Assembly: GCA_002399975.1 (NCBI GenBank)
Contig: DHER01000101.1
Span: 74,990 to 138,989 of the forward strand
Reading direction: 5' to 3'
From: Firmicutes bacterium UBA4845
Lineage (GTDB): Bacteria > Bacillota > Clostridia > Tissierellales > Sedimentibacteraceae
Length of the DNA: 64,000 nucleotides
Position 1 is the stretch's first letter. Each line of letters opens with the position of its first letter. Of the stretch, positions 53,044 through 62,184 are shown piece by piece. The notes under the pieces were generated by a model. The model made no database searches, was not told the origin of the DNA, and saw only the letters and a list, made by a program, of their open reading frames with translations. A program made the translations under genes and the position numbers.

Positions 53044-55740
53044 TTAACCAATTTTGTCTTTAGGTACATCTGCTTTTTCAACATTTACTGCGGTAATTTT
53101 GTATTCGGCGGTTTTACTGATAGGGTCAAAAACAGAATTAGTCAATTCATTAACAGGAGATTCTTTATAGTGAAACGTCATAAACATCATCCCAGGTTTG
53201 ACTTTATCCGTTATTGTTATCCTGGTTAATATTGAACCTCTCCTGGATGTTACTCTTACAAACTCTTCTTCTTTTAATCCCAGCCTTTCGGCATCTGCAG
53301 GGTTCATTTCTGCAAGCTCATAAGGCTTTATGGCATTCAGCCTCTTTGAATGCCTGGTCATTATGTTATATTGATACAGCATTCTTCCTGTAGTAAGGAG
53401 TATGGGATATTCGTCAGATACAAGCTCCGCCGGTGCTTCGTATTCAACAGGAACCATCAATCCTTTTCCTCTTGGAAATGTACCTTTGTGTAGGTATTTG
53501 GTACCCGGATGTTCCTCATTTGGACAAGGCCACTGCAGCCCTACCTTATCTATCCTCTCATATGTTATACCCCTGTAGCTGGGCATAGTAAGCCTTATTT
53601 CATTAAATATATCTTCAGAATTTTTATAATTAAAGCCCTTTGCCCCTAATTTTGTTGCTACTTCACTTAATATTTCCCAATCAAGCCTGCATTCCCCTGG
53701 AGCGTCAACAGCTTTTCTGACTCTTTGAACTCTTCTCTCCGTATTTGTGAATGTTCCATCCTTTTCAGCATAAGATGCTGCAGGTAATATAACATCTGCA
53801 AATTTGGCAGTTTCCGTCATAAATAAATCCTGAACCACCAAAAAATCCAAACTTTCCATAGCCTTTTTAACATGGTTTGCATTTGGATCCGTAAGAACCG
53901 GATCCTCTCCCATAACATACATTGCTTTGATGTTGCCTGATAAAGCTTCATCAAGCATTTCAGGTACTCTGAGCCCATTGTTCGGATTCAGCTTCACACC
54001 CCAGCATTTCTCAAAAAACTTTATATTTTTTTTATCAGACAAACTTTGGTATCCGGGTAATGTGTTTGGAAGAGCCGCCATATCACAAGCACCCTGAACA
54101 TTATTCTGGCCACGCAGAGGATTTACACCGGCGTTTTCTACGCCCAGATGACCTGTTAACATGGCAAGGTTAGCAAGATTCATTACATTGGCTGTTCCTG
54201 TAGTGTGCTCTGTTATCCCCAGGGTATAATATATTCCTGCCTTTTTTGTGCTTGTGTAAAGCTTTGCAGTCTCGTACAGCATTTCCTCGGATATTCCGGT
54301 TATTTCCTCCACTGTCTCAGGGGTATATTTTTTTATCACTTCCAGTACATTTTCAAATCCTGTACAGCGGGTTTCGATAAACTCTTTATCATGCCATCCT
54401 TCTTTAACTATAATGTGCATTAACCCATTCACTAACGCTGTATCTGTCCCTGATTTTAAAGGTAACCACAGTGTAGCAAATTCTGCCAGTTCTGTGCGGC
54501 GCGGATCTATTACTATAAGCTTTGATCCGTTTTTAACTGCTCTTTTCATCTTGTTCCCGATTATCGGATGAGCCTCCGTGGTGTTAGAACCAATGACGAA
54601 CAACACCTCATTTCCCTCCACCTCACTGATAGAATTGGTCATGGCTCCGCTTCCTAATGTAGTTGCAAGACCTGCAACTGTAGGAGCATGTCACGTACGG
54701 GCACAGTGGTCAACATTGTTTGTGCCTAATGCCACTCTCATCATCTTTTGATATACAAAGTTGTCCTCGTTGGTGCAGCGTGCCGAACTAAGCCCGGCTA
54801 TAGCGTCTCCTCCATATTTGTCTTTTACGCCTTTAAGATTTCCCACAACTGTCCCTATAGCTTCGCTCCACTCCGACTCAACAAATTTTCCATTCTTTTT
54901 TATTAAAGGTTTTGTTACCCTGTCAGGGCTGTTTATAAAATCTGTATGGTACCTTCCTTTTACACAAAGGGATTTCCCGTTTACAGGTGCTTCAGGGTCA
55001 GGGGTCACTCCTACTACCTTTCCATCCTTTACGTTTAAATCAAAGTTACATCCGGTACCGCAAAACGGGCATGTTGTGCGGACCTTTTTAACTTCCCAAG
55101 GCCTGATACCCTTTAACTGCTTATTTATTAAAGCGCCTGTAGGGCATGCGGTTATGCACTGACCGCACAACCTGCAATTTTTATAGCTGATAGGATCATC
55201 AAAGCATGTAGTGACTTTAGACTTAAATCCTCTGCCTGTAAAGTCAACGGCGTGAGTCTCCTGTATTTCATCACATACTCTGACACATTTGCCGCAAAGT
55301 ATACACTTGCTTTGGTCTCTCTCCATAACAGGATTTAAACTGTCTATGGCATATTTCTTTTTTTCTCCTTTATAGGATCCATATTTTACACCATATCTGT
55401 AGCATAAATCCTGAAGCCCGCATTCACCGGCTTTTTCGCAGGTTAAACAATCATTTGGATGATTTGAATATAATAAATCCAAAATATTTTTTCGAGCCCT
55501 GACTACTCTTTCGGACTCAGTATATACAGACATTCCTTCTCTTGCTTTTTCCGAACAAGAAGCTACAAGCTTTTTTGAACCTTCAATCTCTACTATACAC
55601 AGCCTGCATCCACCAAAAGACGAGAGCTCTTTGTCATAGCACAGTGTGGGAATATCCACCCCATTTTCACGAGCGGCTTCCAATATGGAAGTACCTTCTT
55701 TCACTGTAACTTCTTTTCCGTTTATTTTAAATACAATCAT
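53044..55740 (-). CDS. fdhA: Selenocysteine formate dehydrogenase catalytic subunit (UGA read through)
   Basis: Oxidises formate or reduces CO2 at a molybdenum/tungsten bis-MGD site. It is one gene of 898 aa interrupted by an in-frame TGA (54691-54693, codon 350) decoded as selenocysteine: the context is DHCART-U-HAPTVAGLA, as in known Sec formate dehydrogenases, with the Sec followed by His. Order: [2Fe-2S] domain (CYDKELSSFGGCRLC), HPNDCLTCEKAGEC, two [4Fe-4S] motifs (CILCGKCVRVC, CRLCGQCITAC), then TCPFCGTGC and the molybdopterin-binding domains to a C-terminal MFMTFHYKESPVN. The SECIS hairpin follows the TGA. Start: ATG at 55740 has GGAGG 5 nt upstream; the ATG at 55752 overlaps it. Confidence 0.95.
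54662..54678 (-). promoter_or_regulatory. SECIS element of fdhA
   Basis: Minus-strand hairpin GTTGCA-GGTCT-TGCAAC, 12 nt after the TGA. The six-base-pair stem and GGUCU apical loop match the SelB-binding element of E. coli fdhF almost exactly. Confidence 0.93.
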
Positions 55741-55861
55741 ATTCGCCTCCATGGATTAAAGCATTAAAATAATCTTCATGTACTGTAATCTTTTTCTCTT
55801 TAAGTGATACATTTTTCGTCATTTAATCCTTCTCTCTGCTATAATATATTTATGTTATAGT

Positions 55862-55880
55862 ACCTAACATCAAGTTAGGT
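55862..55880. repeat. Short inverted repeat between the NuoF-like gene and fdhA
   Basis: 7-bp arms ACCTAAC (55862-55868) and GTTAGGT (55874-55880), 5-nt loop. On the minus strand it lies just after the NuoF-like stop; no U-tract follows, so a processing or stability role is more likely than termination. Confidence 0.5.
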
Positions 55881-55895
55881 CTTTTGTTGTTTTAG

Positions 55896-57476
55896 TTATT
55901 TCTTAATTATTGCACTAACAGGGCATTGCGCTATGCACGTTCCACATCTGATACATTTGCCGGCATCTATTACATGCCTTTCTTTAACTTTACCGCTTAT
56001 GCAGGAAACAGGGCAGTTTTTGGCGCATTTGCCGCAGCCTACACATTTATCAGTAATATAATATTCCAAAAGTGCCTGACATACACCTGCAGGACATTTT
56101 TTATCCCTTATGTGGGATTCATATTCATTCCTAAAATATTTCAGCGTGGTGATTACAGGATTAGGAGCTGATTTGCCAAGCCCGCACAGAGATGTAAACC
56201 TGACGGTTTCCGACAGATCATCCAGTCTTTCCAAATCTTCTTCTACTCCTTTGCCTTGTGTAATCCTTTCCAATATTTCAAGCATTCTCTTTGTTCCTTC
56301 TCTGCAAGGCACGCATTTTCCACAGGATTCGTCAACGGTAAAGTCGAGGAAGAATCTGGCAATATCAACCATGCAGTCAGTATCGTCCATTACAACCATA
56401 CCGCCGGAACCCATTATTGAGCCAATCTTAGCCAGAGACTCAAAATCTACCGAAGTATCCATTAATTTTTCGGGAATACATCCTCCCGACGGTCCTCCGG
56501 TTTGTACAGCTTTAATTTTCCTTCCTTCTCCAACTCCTCCGCCTATATCAAATACAATTTCTCTTATAGGCATTCCCATTGGAACTTCTACAAGACCGGC
56601 TTTTTTTACTTTTCCCACTAAAGAAAATACTTTGGTCCCCGGAGATTTTTCAGTTCCGATACTCCTGAACCACTTTGCACCTTTTTGGAATATTACAGGA
56701 ACATTAGCCAATGTTTCAACATTGTTTATAACAGTAGGTTTTTGCCACAATCCCCTATGAGCCGTTCTGTAAATCTTGGTCCTGGGCATACCTCTCTTTC
56801 CTTCAATGGATTCAATAAGTGCAGTACTTTCTCCGCAAACGAATGCACCTGCTCCAAGCCTAAGTTCTATATCAAAATTAAAACCCGTGCCTAATATATT
56901 ATTTCCCAGCAATCCATATTTCTTTGCTTGCTCAATGGCAGTCTTAAGTCTTTGAACTGCAACAGGGTATTCTGCCCTAACGTATATAAATCCCTGATCT
57001 GACCCTATTGCATATCCGGCAATAGCCATACCTTCAAGAACCGAATGGGGATCTCCTTCAAGAATGGACCTGTCCATAAACGCGCCTGGATCCCCTTCAT
57101 CGGCATTACAAATTATATACTTTTTATCTGAATCATATTTAAAAGCTTCCGCCCATTTTCTCCCTGTAGGGAAACCTGCTCCTCCTCTTCCTCTTAAATA
57201 AGATTCACTCATAATATTGATAACTTCTTCAGGCGTAATTTCCGTAAGTACTTTTCCAAGTGCAGAGTAGCCTTCAAGTGCTATATATTCATCTATATCA
57301 TCCGGTTTTATGATTTCAAAATTTCTTAGTGCTATTCTTAATTGCTTTTTATAATAGTCGCCCTTTAAAACTATATTGCCATCTCTTACTTCGGTCTTAT
57401 CTTCTTTTCTCAGTCTTTCTTCTAATATTGGCCTGGATTTTTCTTTAAGCTCCTTTAAACTCTCAAGAGTTAACAC
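55896..57476 (-). CDS. NuoF/HydB-like NADH-binding flavin subunit
   Basis: A 526-aa subunit that moves electrons between NAD(H), FMN and iron-sulphur centres. Motifs: RGRGGAGFPTGRKWAEA (FMN), ICNADEGDPGAFMDR, GAGAFVCGESTALIESIEGKRGMPR (NAD), SCGKCVPCREGTKRM ([4Fe-4S]) and two C-terminal ferredoxin motifs CVGCGKCAKNCP and CIRCGTCIAQCP. Unlike many HydB proteins it lacks an N-terminal thioredoxin-like [2Fe-2S] domain. The C-terminal ferredoxins suggest electron bifurcation with ferredoxin, as in clostridial formate dehydrogenase complexes; that is inference. Start at GTG 57476 with GGAGG 8 nt upstream. Confidence 0.93.
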   Translation of the reverse strand: MLTLESLKELKEKSRPILEERLRKEDKTEVRDGNIVLKGDYYKKQLRIALRNFEIIKPDDIDEYIALEGYSALGKVLTEITPEEVINIMSESYLRGRGGAGFPTGRKWAEAFKYDSDKKYIICNADEGDPGAFMDRSILEGDPHSVLEGMAIAGYAIGSDQGFIYVRAEYPVAVQRLKTAIEQAKKYGLLGNNILGTGFNFDIELRLGAGAFVCGESTALIESIEGKRGMPRTKIYRTAHRGLWQKPTVINNVETLANVPVIFQKGAKWFRSIGTEKSPGTKVFSLVGKVKKAGLVEVPMGMPIREIVFDIGGGVGEGRKIKAVQTGGPSGGCIPEKLMDTSVDFESLAKIGSIMGSGGMVVMDDTDCMVDIARFFLDFTVDESCGKCVPCREGTKRMLEILERITQGKGVEEDLERLDDLSETVRFTSLCGLGKSAPNPVITTLKYFRNEYESHIRDKKCPAGVCQALLEYYITDKCVGCGKCAKNCPVSCISGKVKERHVIDAGKCIRCGTCIAQCPVSAIIKK

Positions 57477-57500
57477 AGTTTTCACCTCCGAATTATTAAA

Positions 57501-57986
57501 TTATCTATAATCTTTTATTATTCCTTTTATATCTTTAACTGTCAATTCGCCATATATTTTACCATTTATGCTAATTACAGGTGATAAACCGCAAGCGCCT
57601 AAACACCTAGTAGGAGTTATGGAAAATTTCAGGTCGGGTGTAGTACCGCCGCGCTGTATTCCCAAAACAGATTCAATCTCCTCGAGTATTTTTTCTCCTC
57701 CCTTTACATAACAAGCCGTACCAAGGCATACAGAAATGTTATTCTTACCCTTAGGTATAAAAGAAAATTGGGAATAAAAAGTGGCTACTCCATAAACTTC
57801 TGAAATAGGTACCTTTAAGTCTTTGGATATTACTTCCAGAATTTCGGCAGGCAAATATCCGAATTCACCCTGTGCCTTTTGCAAAACAGGCATTAAAATT
57901 CCTTTTTTTTCTTTGTTTTCACTAATAAAAGCCCTAAATTTATCAAGTTTGCCTTTATTTTCCTTTAAATCAAACTTAAACTCCAT
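57501..57986 (-). CDS. NuoE/HydC-like [2Fe-2S] subunit
   Basis: A 161-aa thioredoxin-fold [2Fe-2S] protein with the four Cys ligands CLGTACYV and CLGACGLSP. It passes electrons within the NAD-linked formate dehydrogenase complex with the NuoF-like subunit encoded 15 nt downstream. First gene of the operon; GGAGTG precedes the ATG. Confidence 0.92.
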   Translation of the reverse strand: MEFKFDLKENKGKLDKFRAFISENKEKKGILMPVLQKAQGEFGYLPAEILEVISKDLKVPISEVYGVATFYSQFSFIPKGKNNISVCLGTACYVKGGEKILEEIESVLGIQRGGTTPDLKFSITPTRCLGACGLSPVISINGKIYGELTVKDIKGIIKDYR

Positions 57987-58074
57987 TGTTTCACTCCTCT
58001 TTTATTAATTTAGCATTTAAAATAGTTATAATATTGCTCCTTTATTTTAATATTCAGCAAACGATTCCTTAATG

Positions 58075-58103
58075 ATTATATAATAATTCATTGATTTTGT
58101 CAA
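58075..58103 (-). promoter_or_regulatory. SigA-type promoter of the formate dehydrogenase operon
   Basis: Minus-strand TTGACA (58098-58103) and TATAAT (58075-58080), both perfect, with a 17-nt spacer. The leader is about 80 nt. No operator was recognised. 58104-58260 is AT-rich with nothing further I can support. Confidence 0.88.
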
Positions 58104-58260
58104 TGAAAGTAATTAAATAATGTCTAAATTTTCACATTTAAGTAACAATTAAAAATTGTCCATAATAAAGCAATAAATAAAGCAAATTAAAAGGTTAAGC
58201 ACATTTTTTTTAATTTATTTTTTGATTTATTAATAAAAAAAAAATCAAACTTTTTTCATT

Positions 58261-58297
58261 AAAAAAGAACGTGAAAGTTCACTGCTTCCATGTTCTT
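58261..58297 (-). terminator. Terminator of the ku-ligD operon
   Basis: 9-bp arms (AAGAACATG with CACGTTCTT on the minus strand, one mismatch; 58265-58297), followed by TTTTTT and a further T-rich stretch. Confidence 0.7.
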
Positions 58298-58328
58298 AAT
58301 TGTTAAAAATTAGATTTCATGTTATTAT

Positions 58329-60773
58329 TTAATATTTGAGCATCTGATTATTCTCAAAAAAGCCTTCCCACGGATCGTCCCCGGCAATTCTTGAAAGAGC
58401 ATTTGCCATGTTAACGGCATCAGGTTTCACCGTATCAAGTTCATCCCATCCGATTGGCATAGACACTCTGGCGCCTTTTCTTGCTCTTATTGAATAAGGA
58501 GCAATGCTTGTAGCTCCTCGACCGTTTCGAATCCAGTCAATAAATATTTTGTTTCTGCGCTTAACTTTCCTGATATTGCTGGTATACCGGTCGGGCCACT
58601 TTTGTTCCATAACTTTGGCAATGCGCTTGGCAAAGTCATAAAAAACGTCCCACCCTACGGTAGGTTTCAAAGGAACAACAACATGATACCCTTTACCGCC
58701 GCTGGTCTTAAGGTATGAGTTCAGGGAAAGCTCTGCAAGAATTTTTTTGATATCCCGAACACCTTGGCGCACTCTGCTAATGTCCATTCCTTCATCAGGA
58801 TCCAGGTCAAATACCATCATATCCGGATTTTCGAGCATTTCAGCACGGCTCCCCCAAGTATGAAACTCCAGTGTACCCATCTGTGCTTCGGATACAAGCC
58901 CGGATACACTGTCAATATAAAAGTAATCTTCTGTTTCTCCGCTGCTGTTAGAAACAGGTATTGTAATGATTCCTTTGCTATTAGGTCCGGGATGCTTCTT
59001 GTAGAAACATGTTTGTGATATTCCCTTGGGGCAGCGCACAATACTGAGAATCCTATGACTTACATAGGGCAGCATCCGAACTGAGACTTCTGAATAATAC
59101 CGAGCTACATCTTCCTTTGTAATTTTCGGTTCATCAAATAAAATTTTTTGGGGATTGGTAATCTTTATTCCTTCTACAATAATACTGTTTTTGTTTGATT
59201 CTACCGGTTTTTCCATCTCTTCGACATATCTTTGAAACTGTCCTTCACCTTCTTCTTTTTCCATTATTATGTCATCAGGGTTCTTGTCTGTCCGAATTCC
59301 TTTGAAACTTGCCTGTCTTAATAAATTATCCTTGGTCCATTGGACAAATTTAATCTCAGCAGCCAGCTTAGGCTCCAGCCAGGTTATTTTTTCTCCTGTC
59401 CTGGACTTCGGTTCGGGTCTGAATGGAGAACCACTCCTTTTTAAGCCTTCAAATTTTTCTTCAAGCATTTTCATATCTGTCTGGCTTATACCTGTGCCGG
59501 CACGTCCCACATAAATTAAATTTTCACCGCTGTGGACTCCCAAAAGAAGTGAACTTATACCCCTGATTCTTTTTTCAGAAAGAGAATATCCTCCCACGAC
59601 AAATTCTTGCCTCTTATAACATTTAAGCTTAATCCAATCACCGTTCCTTGTACCGCTATAGACTGAATCTGCTCTTTTACCTACTATTCCTTCCATATTT
59701 GCCTTACATGCCACAGAAAAACTTTCTTTACCCTTTCCTCTCACATGGCGGCTGTAATAAAGGTTCTTCGGTGCATTTTTCATTAAATTTTCCAGCTTAT
59801 CTTTTCTGTCAATTAATTGGTACCCTCTAAAGTCTGCTCCGTCCAGGGCAAGAAGGTCGAAAATAATGTAGGTTAGATTTTTGCCTTTCGGATTTTTCAT
59901 ATAATCCTGGAGAGCCTGAAAATCAGTTTTGCCTGATGTATCAGTAATAACTATTTCACCGTCCAAAACCATAGCTCTTCCTGCAGCCCAATCAATAATT
60001 GAAGAGGCCACGTTATGAAACCTTCTTGTATAATCAATGCCGTTTCTGGTCATAAGCCTGACGGTGCCTCCTTCAGCAAAAGCCATGATTCTAAACCCGT
60101 CATATTTTAATTCATAAAGCCACTTTTCGCCTTCATAAGCCTTATTTACTAATTTGGCAAGCTGGACATCAGCACTGCTAAAAGGGTTCTTGGCGGCTTT
60201 CTCATCTCCCCCTGATTGTATTTCCAACATAGTACGACCTGTTCTAATACTGGTCGTAAACTCTGTTATACCTTCGTCGTTTTTGGCATATTCATCTTTT
60301 TCTTTTAATAAAAGCCAGTTATCTTTCTTATCTCCGGATTTGGCTTTCCACTTGATCAAAGCCCACCTTCCCTTAAGGCGGCTTCCTTTCAGGGCAAATT
60401 TTAACTCTCCTTTGCCGAGCCCTTCTTCCACATTACCATAAGGTTCCCAGAATCCTTCATCCCAAAGCATAACTGTACCGCCGCCGTATTCACCTTTTGG
60501 AATAGTTCCTTCAAAATTTCTGTATACAAATGGATGATCCTCAACCTTGACGGCAAGCCTCTTGTCTCGGGTATTATATGATGGCCCCTTAGGTACAGCC
60601 CAGCTTAAAAGGACTCCGCCCCATTCAAGGCGTAAATCATAGTGGTCACTCCTGGCCTTGTGGTGCTGGACAACAAACCTCAGACCTTCCTCAAAATTTT
60701 CTATTTCGCCCTCAGGCTCATAAGTTCTTTCAAAATTTCTTTTTTGGTTATATTCGTTTAGTTTTGAAGACAT
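58329..60773 (-). CDS. ligD: DNA ligase D (phosphoesterase-ligase-polymerase)
   Basis: The end-joining enzyme of bacterial NHEJ. The 814-aa protein has three domains in the order PE-LIG-POL. The 3'-phosphoesterase (residues about 1-160) has FVVQHHKARSDHYDLRLEW and GEYGGGTVMLWD. The ATP-dependent ligase has ELKYDGFRIM (catalytic Lys), LDGEIV, VGKRADSVYSGTRNGDWIKLKC and an OB fold. The primase-like polymerase (from about residue 525) has FDLDPDEGMD and TSGGKGYHVVVPL. A short linker without a Ku-like insertion joins them. It is 3 nt after ku and probably translated from the same mRNA; the Shine-Dalgarno is weak. Confidence 0.95.
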   Translation of the reverse strand: MSSKLNEYNQKRNFERTYEPEGEIENFEEGLRFVVQHHKARSDHYDLRLEWGGVLLSWAVPKGPSYNTRDKRLAVKVEDHPFVYRNFEGTIPKGEYGGGTVMLWDEGFWEPYGNVEEGLGKGELKFALKGSRLKGRWALIKWKAKSGDKKDNWLLLKEKDEYAKNDEGITEFTTSIRTGRTMLEIQSGGDEKAAKNPFSSADVQLAKLVNKAYEGEKWLYELKYDGFRIMAFAEGGTVRLMTRNGIDYTRRFHNVASSIIDWAAGRAMVLDGEIVITDTSGKTDFQALQDYMKNPKGKNLTYIIFDLLALDGADFRGYQLIDRKDKLENLMKNAPKNLYYSRHVRGKGKESFSVACKANMEGIVGKRADSVYSGTRNGDWIKLKCYKRQEFVVGGYSLSEKRIRGISSLLLGVHSGENLIYVGRAGTGISQTDMKMLEEKFEGLKRSGSPFRPEPKSRTGEKITWLEPKLAAEIKFVQWTKDNLLRQASFKGIRTDKNPDDIIMEKEEGEGQFQRYVEEMEKPVESNKNSIIVEGIKITNPQKILFDEPKITKEDVARYYSEVSVRMLPYVSHRILSIVRCPKGISQTCFYKKHPGPNSKGIITIPVSNSSGETEDYFYIDSVSGLVSEAQMGTLEFHTWGSRAEMLENPDMMVFDLDPDEGMDISRVRQGVRDIKKILAELSLNSYLKTSGGKGYHVVVPLKPTVGWDVFYDFAKRIAKVMEQKWPDRYTSNIRKVKRRNKIFIDWIRNGRGATSIAPYSIRARKGARVSMPIGWDELDTVKPDAVNMANALSRIAGDDPWEGFFENNQMLKY

Positions 60774-60776
60774 TTA

Positions 60777-61550
60777 TTACGCTGTTTCCTTATCCTTTTT
60801 AGCTTTTTCAACACTGGCTTTGAGCGCATCCATAAGGTCTATAACTTTGCCGGTGTTATCAGGCTTTGCAGCAACAATCTCTTTCCCGGAAATTTTTGTC
60901 TCAATAAGCTTACGAAGCTTCACCTGATATTCATCTTTATATTTAGCAGGATCAAATGGCGTATCCATAGAATTAATCAGCACTTTTGCCATATTCATCT
61001 CCTGTTCGGATACTTCAGGCTTATCGTACTGTTTTTGAAGCTCTTTTACATCATCGGCATAGAACATTGTAGAAATAAGCATGCCGTCCTCCCGCGGAAT
61101 TATGGCCATCAATGTGTCTTTTGTACCCATGACAGTTTTGCCTATGGCTATCTTTTGTTCAGCCATCAGTGCGGATCTGAGCAGCTCGAAAGCTTTCTCC
61201 CCTCCTGTCTCCGGTACAGCCTGGTATGTTCTGTTATAGTAAACAGGTGAAATCTGGTTCAATTGTGCAAAATGCAGAATTTGAATAGATTTTTCTTTTT
61301 CCGTCTTGATCTTTTCTATTTCATCATCCGTGATAACAATGTATTTATCCTTATCATACTGAAATCCTTTTACAATGTCTTTACCGGTAATTTCCTTGCC
61401 GCAGTGGGCACAGACTTTTTTGTACCGGATGCGGCTGTCGTCCTCCTTATGAAGCTGATTGAAATGGATGTCGTTATCCTGTGTAGCTGTGTACATGGCA
61501 ATGGGAATTGCGACCATACCGAAAGTTATAACTGATTTTCGTGATATCAT
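60777..61550 (-). CDS. ku: Ku DNA-end-binding protein
   Basis: Binds double-strand ends and recruits LigD. The 257-aa protein shows the Ku core (FGMVAIPIAMYTATQDNDIHFNQLHK, CAHCGKEI, VPETGGEKAFELLRSALMAEQKIAIGK, MNMAKVLINSM). It has a Lys-rich C-terminus, typical of short bacterial Ku. A GTG at 61559 overlaps the RBS; GGAGG lies 8 nt before the ATG at 61550. First gene of the ku-ligD operon. Confidence 0.95.
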   Translation of the reverse strand: MISRKSVITFGMVAIPIAMYTATQDNDIHFNQLHKEDDSRIRYKKVCAHCGKEITGKDIVKGFQYDKDKYIVITDDEIEKIKTEKEKSIQILHFAQLNQISPVYYNRTYQAVPETGGEKAFELLRSALMAEQKIAIGKTVMGTKDTLMAIIPREDGMLISTMFYADDVKELQKQYDKPEVSEQEMNMAKVLINSMDTPFDPAKYKDEYQVKLRKLIETKISGKEIVAAKPDNTGKVIDLMDALKASVEKAKKDKETA

Positions 61551-61559
61551 AATGGACAC

Positions 61560-62100
61560 CTCCTAACCTTATTGTTTCCAACTACGTTATAAGTATTCGG
61601 TATCCATTTTAATAATTTACAATATAATTTTAATAATTTACAATATAATTTTAATATTTTATATATATTTTAACCTAGCAAGACTAAAAAATCTATTTAT
61701 TTTTAATCCACTTTCTGCTAAATCGAGCCAAAGTAAATAATTAATTTATTTAATTAAAAGGTCAAGTGCATTTAAACTATATATGCAGCAATTTGTATGC
61801 CAATATCTTTAAGTTGAAATTTCAATGTACTAAAACAAGAAAATAAAAAACCGACAAATTTATATCACTTTATTTGAATTCACAGACAGAATATTGTCGT
61901 TATGACAAATTGCTGTCTGTATCTCAATGTTTAGTTCATACATTCTATTTTTTAATACACTCCTTGAAATACTTAACATTCACCTGTCTTTTTATATTAC
62001 CTTTAGTAATTTTCATTACTCCAACTATAATTTTTTATTTATATTAAGTTTTCTTAATTTTTTAATATTTTACCATATATTTAAGAAAAATAGGATATAT
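61560..62100. other. Gene-free AT-rich region with tandem repeats and hairpins
   Basis: No gene is supported here; a 64-codon open frame at 61927-62121 lacks an RBS and has the composition of random AT-rich DNA. The region contains a 21-bp tandem repeat, TTTTAATAATTTACAATATAA at 61607-61627 and 61628-61648, with a third partial copy. It also has a hairpin with ACAGACAG/CTGTCTGT arms (61882-61920) and inner TTGTC/GACAA pairs, and an inverted repeat TTTTCTTAA/TTAAGAAAA (62049-62089). None resembles a known element. Confidence 0.55.
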
Positions 62101-62103
62101 TGT

Positions 62104-62132
62104 TTGACTTATATAGAATAAAATATTATTAT
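62104..62132 (+). promoter_or_regulatory. SigA-type promoter of the permease
   Basis: TTGACT (62104-62109) and TATTAT (62127-62132) with a 17-nt spacer, about 50 nt before the start. Confidence 0.65.
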
Positions 62133-62184
62133 AAAATAACATCACTTAGTTAATAATAAAACAAACTTAAAGAAAGGAATTATC

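Noticed and set aside
53044..54642. Separate formate dehydrogenase gene starting at MTNSISEVEGN
   Set aside because: It is the C-terminal part of one selenocysteine protein. The preceding TGA is in frame with a SECIS hairpin and no RBS precedes this Met.
61927..62121. 64-codon open frame between ku and the permease
   Set aside because: It has no ribosome binding site, consists almost only of F, L, I, N, S and Y as expected of AT-rich DNA, and matches nothing.
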